Assembly: GCA_964388665.1 (NCBI GenBank)
Contig: CAYMBJ010000003.1
Location: forward strand, 1-64,000
Source of the DNA: CALCCV01 sp964388665
Lineage (GTDB): Bacteria; Bdellovibrionota; Bdellovibrionia; Bdellovibrionales; Bdellovibrionaceae
DNA length: 64,000 bases
Direction: 5' to 3'
Shown here piece after piece: positions 32,897 to 42,114 of this stretch; position 1 is the first letter of the stretch; every line of letters begins with the position of its first letter. A model generated the notes under the pieces. That model had not been told where the DNA came from. It worked only from the letters and a program-made list of their open reading frames with translations, and did no database searches. The translations under genes and the position numbers were made by a program.

Positions 32897-34735
32897 ATGT
32901 TTAAATTTATTTCAGATATCCCATATTTTTTTCTTATATGTCTATTGGCGCTGAGCTCCTGCACCTCCATTCATTCAGGGTCGAGTTCAAAGGTCAGCCT
33001 AGATTTGCAAAAAAATGGTGCAGATCAACGCCAGCCGAGCTCCAAAACAATTCCTGTGCACAAACATCATGTCATTGTCTTGCATGGCCTTTCTGAGGTC
33101 GAGAGCTCAATGATAGGCCTGAAGCCCATTTTGGAGCAGGTCCGGCTCTTTCGCGATAGTTCAGGAGTTCCCACAGCGGATCCAGAAAAGGCCACGTCGG
33201 TAGAGAGTTTTGTCCCACATTTCTTTATGTACGAAACAGGAAAAGGAAAAAAGCAGATTTATGATTTTGCAAAAGATCTCAATCAGTTCGTAAAAGCTGA
33301 GCTTTTTGCCGATGGGAAGAAGCTCTCCTCAGCTGACAAAGTGTCTGTCATTGGTTATTCACAGGGTGGCCTCGTTGGATTGGTTTGGGTCTTTTTGAAT
33401 TTACGCGAAGGCGATCCCGAAATGGATCCTCAAAACGCACTCAAAGCTGATGGATTTGTATACAAGAAATTGATCTCAAACCAATTGCGCAATTACATTT
33501 CTCTGGCCACGCCCTTTTGGGGTAGCGCCGTCGCGGCGATGGCATTGGATCAACAAAGTTTGCCTCACCGTATTTTGACAGCGACTCTAGGGCCCTTAGA
33601 TCAACTCTTTAAAGTGTTAAATATCTCAGAGGATGAACTCAATGGTCTGCATAACGGCAACAAACTTTATCACACCATGAGGAAAGCGGCTCTGTCTGAA
33701 CTTGGCTCAGAGAGCCCATTTAAATCGACGCTTAGGGGCCTTCGCGTGCTCAATATCGGCGGGGTTCTTAGCACCGAAAAGCATCCAGATTTCTTGGGAT
33801 GGGATGCCGATTTTGATCAGGTTCGCGCCGAGACGCTAAATAGAAATCAGCTGAGCTTGGCGAAGGTGGCTAAGTTTGCAAACGGCTATGGTGATCCCTA
33901 TCTGGAAAGCGATATGATTGTTTCACTCCCCAACTCGCGCTTGAGTTTTTTGGCGCAATCAGCAGATTCGACAGACTATAAAGATCTTGAGGTAACTTCA
34001 CTAAATGATTTTCTTGATCTGGCGATTGGCCAGCATGTCGCGGTCGAAGCTCCCCACATTTCATTGGTGAAATCCATCAAACCCTTTGAAATGTTTCAGA
34101 ATTTCATTGACTCGCAGCCAATTGGAATCGCAGACATATCACAGGAATGCGGCGATGAGGCTATAAAAAAAGTTAAAAAGACAGGTCTGCAAGTAGAGTT
34201 TGTGAACTCAAATTGTGTCAATTACAATCCTTCCCTATTTTTGATTCTCAACCATTTGCAGGAAGAGCCGACGTCAAAGGTGTACGAAAAGTTTCCTCAG
34301 TTGCTCAGTATTGAAAGGGCGTTGAAGACATTTTCAATGGACTTTCACATCTCCCTTGGCAAAGAAAAAAAGGCCAAGCCAGCACAAATTTCCATTGAAA
34401 TTTTGGGCGGAAGCCCAAACAGCAGCTCCGTTAAAATGAAAGATATTTCTGTACACACCAAGTTGCAAGCCATTGGTGACCCAGCGGAGAGCCCTGAAGA
34501 AAGTGCCCTGTTCCGTTCAACCTACATTGGCAGGGCTCAGGGGGCTTGGCTCTCCCCGGGACACCGCCCTAAGGATGAGAATGGCAATGAAAAGTTTGAA
34601 GAGAAGTACTTTACCCAAATGGTTCGCGTTAAAATCGGTGGCAAAGACAGCAAAGGTCAAAAGCTGAAATCACGTATTGTCGAAGTTCCCATTCGGCCGA
34701 CGTTCACAACTTTTGTCGATGTCTATCTTGAATGA
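32897..34735 (+). CDS. Lipoprotein alpha/beta hydrolase (lipase-like)
   Basis: 612 aa. Lipoprotein signal ends LLALSSC. An oxyanion strand VIVLHGLSEVESS is followed by the nucleophile elbow GYSQGG (about residue 155), as in triacylglycerol lipases, then SLATPFWGSAVA, another lipase-typical strand, and a late His region (SLVKSIKPFEMF or GQHVAVEAPHISL). The C-terminal 200 residues form an added beta-rich part with no clear match. Probably an outer-membrane esterase or lipase. The SD is weak (AAGGG directly before ATG). Confidence 0.8.
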   Translation: MFKFISDIPYFFLICLLALSSCTSIHSGSSSKVSLDLQKNGADQRQPSSKTIPVHKHHVIVLHGLSEVESSMIGLKPILEQVRLFRDSSGVPTADPEKATSVESFVPHFFMYETGKGKKQIYDFAKDLNQFVKAELFADGKKLSSADKVSVIGYSQGGLVGLVWVFLNLREGDPEMDPQNALKADGFVYKKLISNQLRNYISLATPFWGSAVAAMALDQQSLPHRILTATLGPLDQLFKVLNISEDELNGLHNGNKLYHTMRKAALSELGSESPFKSTLRGLRVLNIGGVLSTEKHPDFLGWDADFDQVRAETLNRNQLSLAKVAKFANGYGDPYLESDMIVSLPNSRLSFLAQSADSTDYKDLEVTSLNDFLDLAIGQHVAVEAPHISLVKSIKPFEMFQNFIDSQPIGIADISQECGDEAIKKVKKTGLQVEFVNSNCVNYNPSLFLILNHLQEEPTSKVYEKFPQLLSIERALKTFSMDFHISLGKEKKAKPAQISIEILGGSPNSSSVKMKDISVHTKLQAIGDPAESPEESALFRSTYIGRAQGAWLSPGHRPKDENGNEKFEEKYFTQMVRVKIGGKDSKGQKLKSRIVEVPIRPTFTTFVDVYLE

Positions 34736-34785
34736 TCGGTTTGTACCTTGTCCATGTGATCGCTACTCGAAAATGGGAAGGCCGC

Positions 34786-35901
34786 TCAGTTTTGACTTGA
34801 GTAGAGTGTGTCGAGCGTGAATCCGTTCTCCTCTAGAGATTGAATTCTGTAGACTCCTTTGAGAATTCTCTCTCCCGAGCCTTTTCTCTCTAAGACAATC
34901 AGATTCTTCAGACTCATTGAAATCAAACGTCGAATCGCCAGGAGATTCCATTGGGGAGCTCCCATAGATATGAGCATTTCTAGGCGAATCAGCGCCTGTT
35001 GTGGATGATCGGCGTGGATTGTGCCAAAGCTGCCTCTATGCCCGGTGGCCATGGCCATCAAAAAATCCTTGGCTTCGGCACCGCGAATCTCTCCTACTAC
35101 GATCCGGTCTGGTCGCAGTCGCAGGGCCCTTTGTAAAAGATGCGTGTAAGTGATTTCGGGGAGATGACCTTGACCTCCCGAGCGCGTGAGCAACTTCAAT
35201 GAAGCGCAGTTCGGCATTCGAAGTTCTGATGTGTCCTCAAGGGTGACCACTCGTTCATTTGGGGCGCACTTTTGAAGTATTGCATTCATAAACGAAGTTT
35301 TTCCAGAACCGGTGTTGCCGACAACCAAAAAATTCTCATGGTCATTGAAAAGCTTGAGCAAAATCTCAATGCCCGCTTTGTCAGACCAGCTTTGCTCAAC
35401 AAGCTTTTCTAAGGTCCAAGGTTTGGCTGCTGGCTTGCGAATGGAAAGTGCGAAACTTTTTTTAGTGATTTCCGGAGATAGCAATGTCAGTCGAAACTCA
35501 CGAAATTCGGACTCCAAAAAAGGCTGCTCGGCATGAATGGACTTTTTTAGCTCTTTTAGAATGCGCTCAACGCAGTTTCTAAATGAACTCTCGGAAAAGA
35601 AGCTATCGAGACCTCGCTCGAGCTTGCCATTGCGTTCGATCCATACTTCACTGTGATCATTAAAAAGTATCTCTGAGATGCCGTCATCGGCAAGTAGCGA
35701 CTCCAGTGGACCGAGGCCATTGAATTCAGCAAGTATTCTAGCTCGAAGTTCTGGATCCTTGTCTTTGATATTGCCTTCTACAATCTTGTTGATAGTCGCT
35801 TGTGCAGAGTGACCATTGGCTTCGCTCTGTACAATAAATTTGTCGAAATCAATTTGAGCGATGTCCTCTTGGATTTTTCGAAATAAACTGTATGCTTCCA
35901 T
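34786..35901 (-). CDS. cpaF: Tad secretion ATPase (CpaF/TadA)
   Basis: 371 aa. Start ATG 35901 preferred over 35916 because GGAG lies nine bases upstream. Type II/IV secretion ATPase: Walker A GNTGSGKTS (about 195), Asp box LEDTSELRMPN, Walker B RPDRIVVGEIRGAEAKDFLMAMATGHRG with the catalytic Glu and His box GTIHAD. The N-terminal CpaF signature LGPLESLLADDGISEILFND is present. Powers assembly of Flp pili whose pilin genes lie at 43508-45115. Nineteen bp separate it from the upstream secretin. Confidence 0.93.
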   Translation of the reverse strand: MEAYSLFRKIQEDIAQIDFDKFIVQSEANGHSAQATINKIVEGNIKDKDPELRARILAEFNGLGPLESLLADDGISEILFNDHSEVWIERNGKLERGLDSFFSESSFRNCVERILKELKKSIHAEQPFLESEFREFRLTLLSPEITKKSFALSIRKPAAKPWTLEKLVEQSWSDKAGIEILLKLFNDHENFLVVGNTGSGKTSFMNAILQKCAPNERVVTLEDTSELRMPNCASLKLLTRSGGQGHLPEITYTHLLQRALRLRPDRIVVGEIRGAEAKDFLMAMATGHRGSFGTIHADHPQQALIRLEMLISMGAPQWNLLAIRRLISMSLKNLIVLERKGSGERILKGVYRIQSLEENGFTLDTLYSSQN

Positions 35902-35919
35902 TTTCAATATCTCCATACT

Positions 35920-37257
35920 TCAGTCATTTGTAAAATCGGTCACATTGGCATTGAGTTCAGGCGACTGGTCGTTGAGTATTTGTGGTTTGATAAAGATGAT
36001 CATTTCGGTTTTGTTGTTGCGAAAGTCTTGACTGCCAAAGAGTGCGCCAATGATGGGAATGCTTGCCAAAAATGGCAAACCTGTGGAGCCGCTCTGTTGC
36101 CATTTTTTTAACATTCCAGACAGAGCAATTGTGCGGGATTGATCAAGATCAAAGTGGCTGCTCACACGATTGGTTAAAAATCCCGGAATGTTGTCAATCT
36201 TTACAGAAGGGTCGATCATAGAGACTTCCGTCATGATCTTTATGCTCATCCTTCCAGAAGTGTCAGCCAAAGGTTTCACCTTAAGTATCACGCCATGCTT
36301 TTTCCATTGTATGCTGGAGCTGTACTGCGAGGAACTTTTGAGTGGAATCTCTCCGCCGGCCAAAAACTCGGCCTCTGCGCCACTTCGAACCACGATGTTG
36401 GGGTTGGCTAAAATCCGTGCCTCGCCTTCACTTTCCAGTGCCTTTAAAGTGCCGACCAAATTTTTGCTGATGGCCAGTTTGTTCGAAATCAACTCAGCCT
36501 TGGTTTCGTTGCCAAGATTTAGACCCCACTCTCGATTGAGATCTTTGCGAACCTCTGTCACAATGATATCGATTTTCACAACTGGAGCGCTGCGAACTGC
36601 GGACTTGTCTTCACTGACCTCAATCCCGTAAGGCTGTAAGGTCTGTTGATATTTATTTAAATGCCCGCTTCCTTTTGCAATTCTCAGTTCCACATGCTCA
36701 CCAAATATCAAGGGACCTGGCAGCAGGCCACTCTTGCGCAGCACCGAGCTGATGTGCTTTTGGCATTCGCGCTGCAACTCGGTGCTCACCTTGGCGCTGA
36801 ATCGATAACTGACAAGCATATTCGCCGCGTGCGCCGCTAAGGTTTTCCAGTCTTTCAGGCGAAAGAGCGATCCTGACACCACAACCCGTCCTTCGTTGGT
36901 TTCGATCTCCAAGCCTAAAGTTTTTTTTGTGGCGAGTTGGAGTTCACGCGTGATTTCACTATTGTAGGGGTGCGAGACCTGAATGCGATAGAGCGTTTCA
37001 CCGATTTTTAAAAATGTCTCACCCACGGCCTTGGGTCGGACATCCAGATACATACCCTCCACTTTGGCTTCGAGTACGTCTTGATTTTGTATCCAAATGT
37101 TGGAGCTGACGAGCGGGAGATTCAGATGCTGACCCAGGACCAAATTTAGCTTTTGGATTTTTGGGAGTGAATGGACGATTCCTGGCTGGATCAGAATAAT
37201 CAAAAGAACGGATAGCAACAGATTGAGCGAATTGCGTTTGTTATTTGACAGTATCAT
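35920..37257 (-). CDS. cpaC: Tad pilus secretin (CpaC/RcpA)
   Basis: 445 aa. Start ATG 37257 (GGAG seven bases upstream) opens a signal peptide. N-terminal pilus-assembly domain (LNLVLGQHLNLPL, YLDVRPKAVGETFLKI) and BON-like segment (about 90-140), then the secretin domain (ILANPNIVVRSGAEAEFLAGGEIPL, VGVIL-type strand, SSHFDLDQSRTIALSGMLKK, PIIGALFGSQDFRNNKTEMIIFIKPQIL). Forms the outer-membrane pore of the Flp pilus. Same minus-strand block as cpaF, 75 bp after the kinase gene. Confidence 0.92.
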   Translation of the reverse strand: MILSNNKRNSLNLLLSVLLIILIQPGIVHSLPKIQKLNLVLGQHLNLPLVSSNIWIQNQDVLEAKVEGMYLDVRPKAVGETFLKIGETLYRIQVSHPYNSEITRELQLATKKTLGLEIETNEGRVVVSGSLFRLKDWKTLAAHAANMLVSYRFSAKVSTELQRECQKHISSVLRKSGLLPGPLIFGEHVELRIAKGSGHLNKYQQTLQPYGIEVSEDKSAVRSAPVVKIDIIVTEVRKDLNREWGLNLGNETKAELISNKLAISKNLVGTLKALESEGEARILANPNIVVRSGAEAEFLAGGEIPLKSSSQYSSSIQWKKHGVILKVKPLADTSGRMSIKIMTEVSMIDPSVKIDNIPGFLTNRVSSHFDLDQSRTIALSGMLKKWQQSGSTGLPFLASIPIIGALFGSQDFRNNKTEMIIFIKPQILNDQSPELNANVTDFTND

Positions 37258-37332
37258 GATTGATCTCCTCAAGTCAGGCTTTTGGACACACAGGTGCCGT
37301 TTTGCAAAAGCTCTGCCTTGAGGGCAGAAGCG

Positions 37333-38481
37333 CTATTTTCTTCTGCTAGTAAAAGTCGTATTTTCGCCGGAAGCTAGGCTAGGAATTCGGACGGAAACAG
37401 TGACGAGACCTTCTTCGCAGGCAATATGCATCTTGCCGCCCAAGAGGTCCGCAAGCATTTTCGCAATGGCAAGACCCAGCCCCTGACCCTGAGAGTGGTT
37501 CATAATGTTCTCAGAGGTGACGAAGATCGATGTTTTTGTCAAATAGGGCGAAGGATCAAAGCTTTGCCCTGGATTGGTGAGTGTCGCGACGAGTTCGGAG
37601 TTTTCTGAGCTCAGTGAAAAATGCAGTGTGCTGCCCTTGGCAGAGAATTTTAGTGCATTGTGAAAGATACGACCGATGATTTCTCGAAGCAATCTGGGGT
37701 CAGTATTGAGTGTAACCTCCGTGATTTCTTGGCTCAGGCTGAGTCCGCGCTTTTCCATTTCTACCAATAAAGTGGCATCCAAAAGCTTAGTGAGGTCATT
37801 GATCAGAACAGGCAGGACCTCTATTTTGATCTGATTGGTCTGGGCGCGCATAATCATTAGCGTGTCATCGATCAGTGAACGCAGGCGAATGCCATTTTTA
37901 GAGATATGACCCACACTCATTTTTTGTTCGTCATCCAGCTGTGAGTTTTCTAACAGTGTCGTAAAATTGAGAATAGAGGTGAGAGGAGTTTTTAATTCGT
38001 GATTGATCAGAATCATAAAACGACTTTTGGCTTCATCCAAAGTTTTTAGCTCTTTGTAAGCGTCTTCCAGCTCTCTATTCTTCTTTTGCAAAAGCCCCTT
38101 GGTGTTGTGGAGTTCTGCTGCAGATTTGACGGTTTGAACCAAATCCACTGCGTCCCAGGGTTTTGCGATATATCGATAAATGTGCCCCTTGTTGACAGCG
38201 TCAATGATTGCATCCATATCGCTATAACCGGTGAGCATGATCTTGACGGCGTCCTTTTGAAAGTGCTCGGCCGCCTCCAGCAATTCCACTCCTGTCATTT
38301 CCGGCATGCGCTGGTCTGTCAATAGAACGGCAAACTTTTGGTTGGGATCCTTTAAAATCTGCAGGGCCTGCTTTCCAGAGCTCGCAGTTTGCACGTCAAA
38401 ATCTTTTCTAAGTAGGCGGTGCAGGGCTTCAAGATTGTGAGTTTCATCATCTACACAAATAATTTTCGGCTTAGAACTCAT
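37333..38481 (-). CDS. REC-histidine kinase hybrid with odd G1 box
   Basis: 382 aa. Response-regulator receiver at 1-125 with acceptor Asp in LLTDQRMPEMTG and KPW at its end, a short coiled linker (130-165), a HisKA helix with NHELKTPL (acceptor His about 175) and HATPase_c. The N-box has FHNALKFS, but the G1 box is TNPGQSFD instead of D-x-G-x-G, so the adenine-binding Asp is Asn. G2 GQGLGLAIAK is kept. Cytosolic. In front of cpaC-cpaF on one strand, so it may control Tad pili. Confidence 0.85.
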   Translation of the reverse strand: MSSKPKIICVDDETHNLEALHRLLRKDFDVQTASSGKQALQILKDPNQKFAVLLTDQRMPEMTGVELLEAAEHFQKDAVKIMLTGYSDMDAIIDAVNKGHIYRYIAKPWDAVDLVQTVKSAAELHNTKGLLQKKNRELEDAYKELKTLDEAKSRFMILINHELKTPLTSILNFTTLLENSQLDDEQKMSVGHISKNGIRLRSLIDDTLMIMRAQTNQIKIEVLPVLINDLTKLLDATLLVEMEKRGLSLSQEITEVTLNTDPRLLREIIGRIFHNALKFSAKGSTLHFSLSSENSELVATLTNPGQSFDPSPYLTKTSIFVTSENIMNHSQGQGLGLAIAKMLADLLGGKMHIACEEGLVTVSVRIPSLASGENTTFTSRRK

Positions 38482-38631
38482 ACCGACAGTCTAGCGGGCG
38501 ACGCCATCCAGCGAAAGATATTTCTGCGCATCCTTCGTCTAGTTTTTAGAGACAAAAGACGTGATGTACTAAATTAAACTTTCAATGTGCCCAGCCTCTG
38601 ACGATAGAATAGGGAAGCGAACCAAGGATAT

Positions 38632-40698
38632 ATGTCTATGCTTTTCAAATTGTTGGGTAACGTGAAGGCCGGGGCCACTTTTTTCTGCATTTTATTTTGC
38701 GGAGTGGCGACCTATGCGCAGTACGGTTCTCCTTGGGGAAGCGGAATGTACGGCGGAATGCAGTCCTGCCCCTACCCTTATAAGGGTGGTGCGGCACTCA
38801 AGGAATTTAAAGAAGAGTACAAAGATCATTCAAAGCGTTTAAAGGACGCCCAGAAAAAGCTGAGAACAAAGGAAAATGACCTCGCGGAAGCGGAGAATGA
38901 TCTTGAGGATTATTTGGACGCCATTCACTCTCACTTTACCGATGATGCGGCTTCAACAATCATCGCATATATGAAGTCAAGTATGACTTGTGACGACTAC
39001 TACGAAGACGAGATTTACACAGAGGAAGATACCACGGACGAGCGGCCTGAGCGTCGGCGAAATCGCAATGAGAGCGTCTACCCTTTCACCGTCGATGGTT
39101 CAAAGACGGATTGGTGGAGCAACTGCGATGGAGAAAGAAGTGGCCGTTTTAAATCAAAAGTTTGCAATGTGCGAAAACTTCAGAATTATGACGAAGAGTC
39201 TGGTGGAGATTGTGAGACTGCCATTGAAAAGTTTCCGGCTGCGTACGAAAAGGTCAAGCAGCTCACCCGTGAGCTAAATGCCGCGGACAGGGCGATCGAG
39301 CGGGCCAAGGAAAGAATGGACCGCACCAAAGGCGACTATGAAGAGCGAATGGAAGAAGAGGCCGAATCTCGCGCTGAGGGCGGAATCTGTATAGAATGTA
39401 TGACGCAAGAGCGCGATTGGCCCGACATATTTGCCAATCTGGGGGTTGGTGCACTTGCGACCGTGTTAGGTGCTCGGCAGAATAAAATGGAAGCCAGTTA
39501 CAATTCCAATTTGGGCTGGCCAACCCAATCACAGCCAGCCTGGGGTTACGGATTTCCGTACTTTTTAGCCGGCCTCTATGGTGCCTTAGGCGGAGGTTCG
39601 TCAATGGGCGGCTTTGGTTGCGGCGGTGGAATGGGTGGCACAGGTTTCGGTATGGGGCCCTTCGGTATGATGGGACCCTTTGGTGCTTCTGGCGGTCTCT
39701 ATGGGGGCCTAGGTATGGGTGGCGGAGCCTTTGGTAACCCTGCTTGGGCAATGGGTCCTTTTGCTGGAGGCGGCATGTACAATCCGGGCATGGGTCCTTG
39801 GGGCATGAATGGGCCTTGGGGGCTTGGCGGCGGCGGCACGATTCCTGGAATGCCAGCCGGCTACGCTGGTGGCTATATGGGCGGCATGGGAATGGGCGGA
39901 ATTGCCGGTGGAATAGCTGGTGGAATTGCCGGCGGTTATCCCGGCATGGGCGGTATGGGTATGATGGCCGGCGGCTATCCTGGCGCTATGCAGGGCGGCT
40001 ATCCTATGAGCTATATGGGTGGATATCCCATTGGCTATGCTGGTGGCATTGCTGGTGGCATCGCAGGTGGTGTTGCCGGTGGTGTTGGTGGCGGCTGGCC
40101 AATGAGTTATATGGGCGGCTATGCAGGTGGCATCGCTGGTGGTTACGCAGGTGGAATGGCTATGGGCGGTATTGCTGGTGGCTATCAAATTCCTGGTTAT
40201 GGAATGTCACCTGGTTATCCTGGAGCCATTGCTGGCGGCATCGCCGGAGGTATTGCTGGTGGCTATGCGATGCCAGGCTTTCCAGGTGGCATTGCAGGTG
40301 GTATTGCCGGCGGTATTGCTGGTGGCATGGCTGACAGCAGTCTAATGTACTATCAGCAGCAACAACAGCAGTTGCAGATGCAAATGCAGATGCAGCAGCA
40401 GGCTGCGCAACAGCAGCAACAGGCACTGGAAAATGCAATGCAACGTCAACAAGCCTTGTCTGGATTGCAACAGGAGATGTCTTCACTCATGATGAGAATC
40501 CAACAGGTACAGGCTGGATCTTCTGCGGCGCTCGGGGGCTTTGGAGCGGGTGGTGGATTTGGCGGAGGCTTTGGTGGATTTGGTGGCTATGGTGGTTTCG
40601 GTACTATCGGAGCTGGAGTCTACGGAGGCTATGGTGCCGGAGGCGGCATTGGCAATCCAGGAGTCTTCCAAGGGGCACCAACAACTCCTTCAAGATGA
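38632..40698 (+). CDS. Secreted glycine-rich, glutamine-rich repeat protein
   Basis: 688 aa; start ATG 38632 (AAGGA just upstream), with ATG 38638 possible. Signal peptide ending YAQ. Residues 60-250 form a charged coiled-coil region (KRLKDAQKKLRTKENDLAEAENDLEDY) with several Cys. From about 310 to 575 it is Gly/Met/Ala-rich with GGIAGGIAGG-type and GGYPGMGG-type repeats, then a poly-Gln/Met stretch and a Gly/Phe-rich end. No enzyme domain. Probably an extracellular or periplasmic structural or adhesive protein. Overlaps the next gene by 4 bases. Confidence 0.75.
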   Translation: MSMLFKLLGNVKAGATFFCILFCGVATYAQYGSPWGSGMYGGMQSCPYPYKGGAALKEFKEEYKDHSKRLKDAQKKLRTKENDLAEAENDLEDYLDAIHSHFTDDAASTIIAYMKSSMTCDDYYEDEIYTEEDTTDERPERRRNRNESVYPFTVDGSKTDWWSNCDGERSGRFKSKVCNVRKLQNYDEESGGDCETAIEKFPAAYEKVKQLTRELNAADRAIERAKERMDRTKGDYEERMEEEAESRAEGGICIECMTQERDWPDIFANLGVGALATVLGARQNKMEASYNSNLGWPTQSQPAWGYGFPYFLAGLYGALGGGSSMGGFGCGGGMGGTGFGMGPFGMMGPFGASGGLYGGLGMGGGAFGNPAWAMGPFAGGGMYNPGMGPWGMNGPWGLGGGGTIPGMPAGYAGGYMGGMGMGGIAGGIAGGIAGGYPGMGGMGMMAGGYPGAMQGGYPMSYMGGYPIGYAGGIAGGIAGGVAGGVGGGWPMSYMGGYAGGIAGGYAGGMAMGGIAGGYQIPGYGMSPGYPGAIAGGIAGGIAGGYAMPGFPGGIAGGIAGGIAGGMADSSLMYYQQQQQQLQMQMQMQQQAAQQQQQALENAMQRQQALSGLQQEMSSLMMRIQQVQAGSSAALGGFGAGGGFGGGFGGFGGYGGFGTIGAGVYGGYGAGGGIGNPGVFQGAPTTPSR
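39595..40690. repeat. Glycine-codon-rich degenerate repeats
   Basis: Low-complexity DNA of GGTGGC-, GGCATTGCTGGT- and CAGCAG-type units encoding the Gly- and Gln-rich part of the protein. Long shadow frames on both strands across this segment arise from the repeats. Confidence 0.85.
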
Positions 40699-42032
40699 TC
40701 TATAAAAATTTTGCCGATTCACACCTGCATTTGCTGCCAACTGGCGAACAGATCTGCGGCTTGAATCTGCGCAATCATACAAGTTTTACGAATTTGACCA
40801 CGAAAGAGATTTTGTGCGGCGAACGTGGTGGCTGGATCTACGGATTTGGCTGGGATGAAAACCGCTTTGAAAACGTCAACGAAATTTCAAAATCAAATCT
40901 AGATCGCCTGTTTCCAAATCAACCTGTGCTTTTGTCTCGTTGTGATGGACACGCTTCGCTTTTAAACTCTAAGGCGTTGCAAGTGATCTATGACAAATTC
41001 GGGGAGAGTCTGTTTGCCTGGAACCAAGACCTTGCAGAGTGCAAGAGACAATTTGGTCGAGGAATACTCAAAGAAAAATCACACATTATGGCGCTTCAGT
41101 GTCTGCCCGAGTATCAAGAAATTCAACTCCGACAGTATCTGCTTGCCGCGGGAAAAGCTCTGAATCGGAATGGGATCACGCATGTTCGCGATATGACCGC
41201 CTGGCCGCAGACTCTTGCGATTGCCAATGACATGATTGCCAAAGGGGAGCTGAAGCTTGCGATTGGTGGGTACTTTGTCATCGAAGATATGGCCGATCTT
41301 GATCGCCAAATTCAGAGTTGCCAAGACCATGCAAAGATGAGCTCAGGTTTGGTAAGGTGCAATGGACTGAAGGTCTTTTTGGATGGTTCCCTGGGCTCGA
41401 GGACCGCCGCTATGAGCATGCCCTATCATGATGATTCATCTTTGGCCAAAAGCGAAAGCTCTGTCACTCCTAGTGGGCAGTTGTTCTTTAGCGAAATGGA
41501 AATTGCGAAACTCATGCGAGAATGCTTTTCGCGCGGTTTGGAATTGAGTGTGCATGCCATTGGCAATGTGGCATCTTCTCAGGTTGCAATAGCGTTTGAA
41601 AGGCTTACACCCACTGAAAAACAACAATGGAGGAATCTGTTGCATTTGGAGCATGCTCAAGTCATGATTCCAAGTGCCGTCGAAATCTTTGGTCGCCACG
41701 GCTGTCAAATTCACATGCAACCCAGTCACTATCTGAGCGACCACTCTTGGTTAAAAACTTTGATTCCTGATCTACAAAAACAGCTCTTTTGCTGGAACGA
41801 TCTGGAGACAGCAGGCGCACGCATATCGTTTGGCAGCGATTCGCCGATTGAGCCCGCCGATCCTACGCTGAGTATAAAAGGTGTAGAACTTGCGTCAGAA
41901 CATGGAATCGCCAAGCCAAAACTTCCTCCACTCAGCTATCATCAGTGGCACAGTCACGACATGGACTGTGCTCAAACTGAATTGTCAAATGACCGTGTTA
42001 AAGTGGTGCAATTCTTAGGGAAGAGAATATGA
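40695..42032 (+). CDS. YtcJ-type amidohydrolase
   Basis: 445 aa, coupled to the Gly-rich protein gene by a 4-base ATGA overlap. The metal-binding HxH is at the N-terminus (DSHLHL), followed by IYGFGWDE and LLSRCDGHASLLNSKAL, then VFLDGSLGSRTAAMSMPY (family hallmark), SVHAIGN, LLHLEHAQVM and FGSDSPIEPADP with the last metal Asp. These are the amidohydrolase_3 (YtcJ) motifs; the N-terminal beta part is shorter than usual. Cytosolic metal hydrolase with unknown amide or cyclic substrate. Confidence 0.85.
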   Translation: MIYKNFADSHLHLLPTGEQICGLNLRNHTSFTNLTTKEILCGERGGWIYGFGWDENRFENVNEISKSNLDRLFPNQPVLLSRCDGHASLLNSKALQVIYDKFGESLFAWNQDLAECKRQFGRGILKEKSHIMALQCLPEYQEIQLRQYLLAAGKALNRNGITHVRDMTAWPQTLAIANDMIAKGELKLAIGGYFVIEDMADLDRQIQSCQDHAKMSSGLVRCNGLKVFLDGSLGSRTAAMSMPYHDDSSLAKSESSVTPSGQLFFSEMEIAKLMRECFSRGLELSVHAIGNVASSQVAIAFERLTPTEKQQWRNLLHLEHAQVMIPSAVEIFGRHGCQIHMQPSHYLSDHSWLKTLIPDLQKQLFCWNDLETAGARISFGSDSPIEPADPTLSIKGVELASEHGIAKPKLPPLSYHQWHSHDMDCAQTELSNDRVKVVQFLGKRI

Positions 42033-42114
42033 ATAAGGTCTAAGTCGCCCGGCCTTTTTGGCGCGTTCTGCCGCTAGAATATTTTCGAATCGAGGTTGGC
42101 GGGTCGAACCTTAT

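Noticed and set aside
39263..40671. Long frames on the opposite strand and other frames of the Gly-rich gene
   Set aside because: Low-complexity shadows of GGN and CAG repeats, with no start signals or family features.
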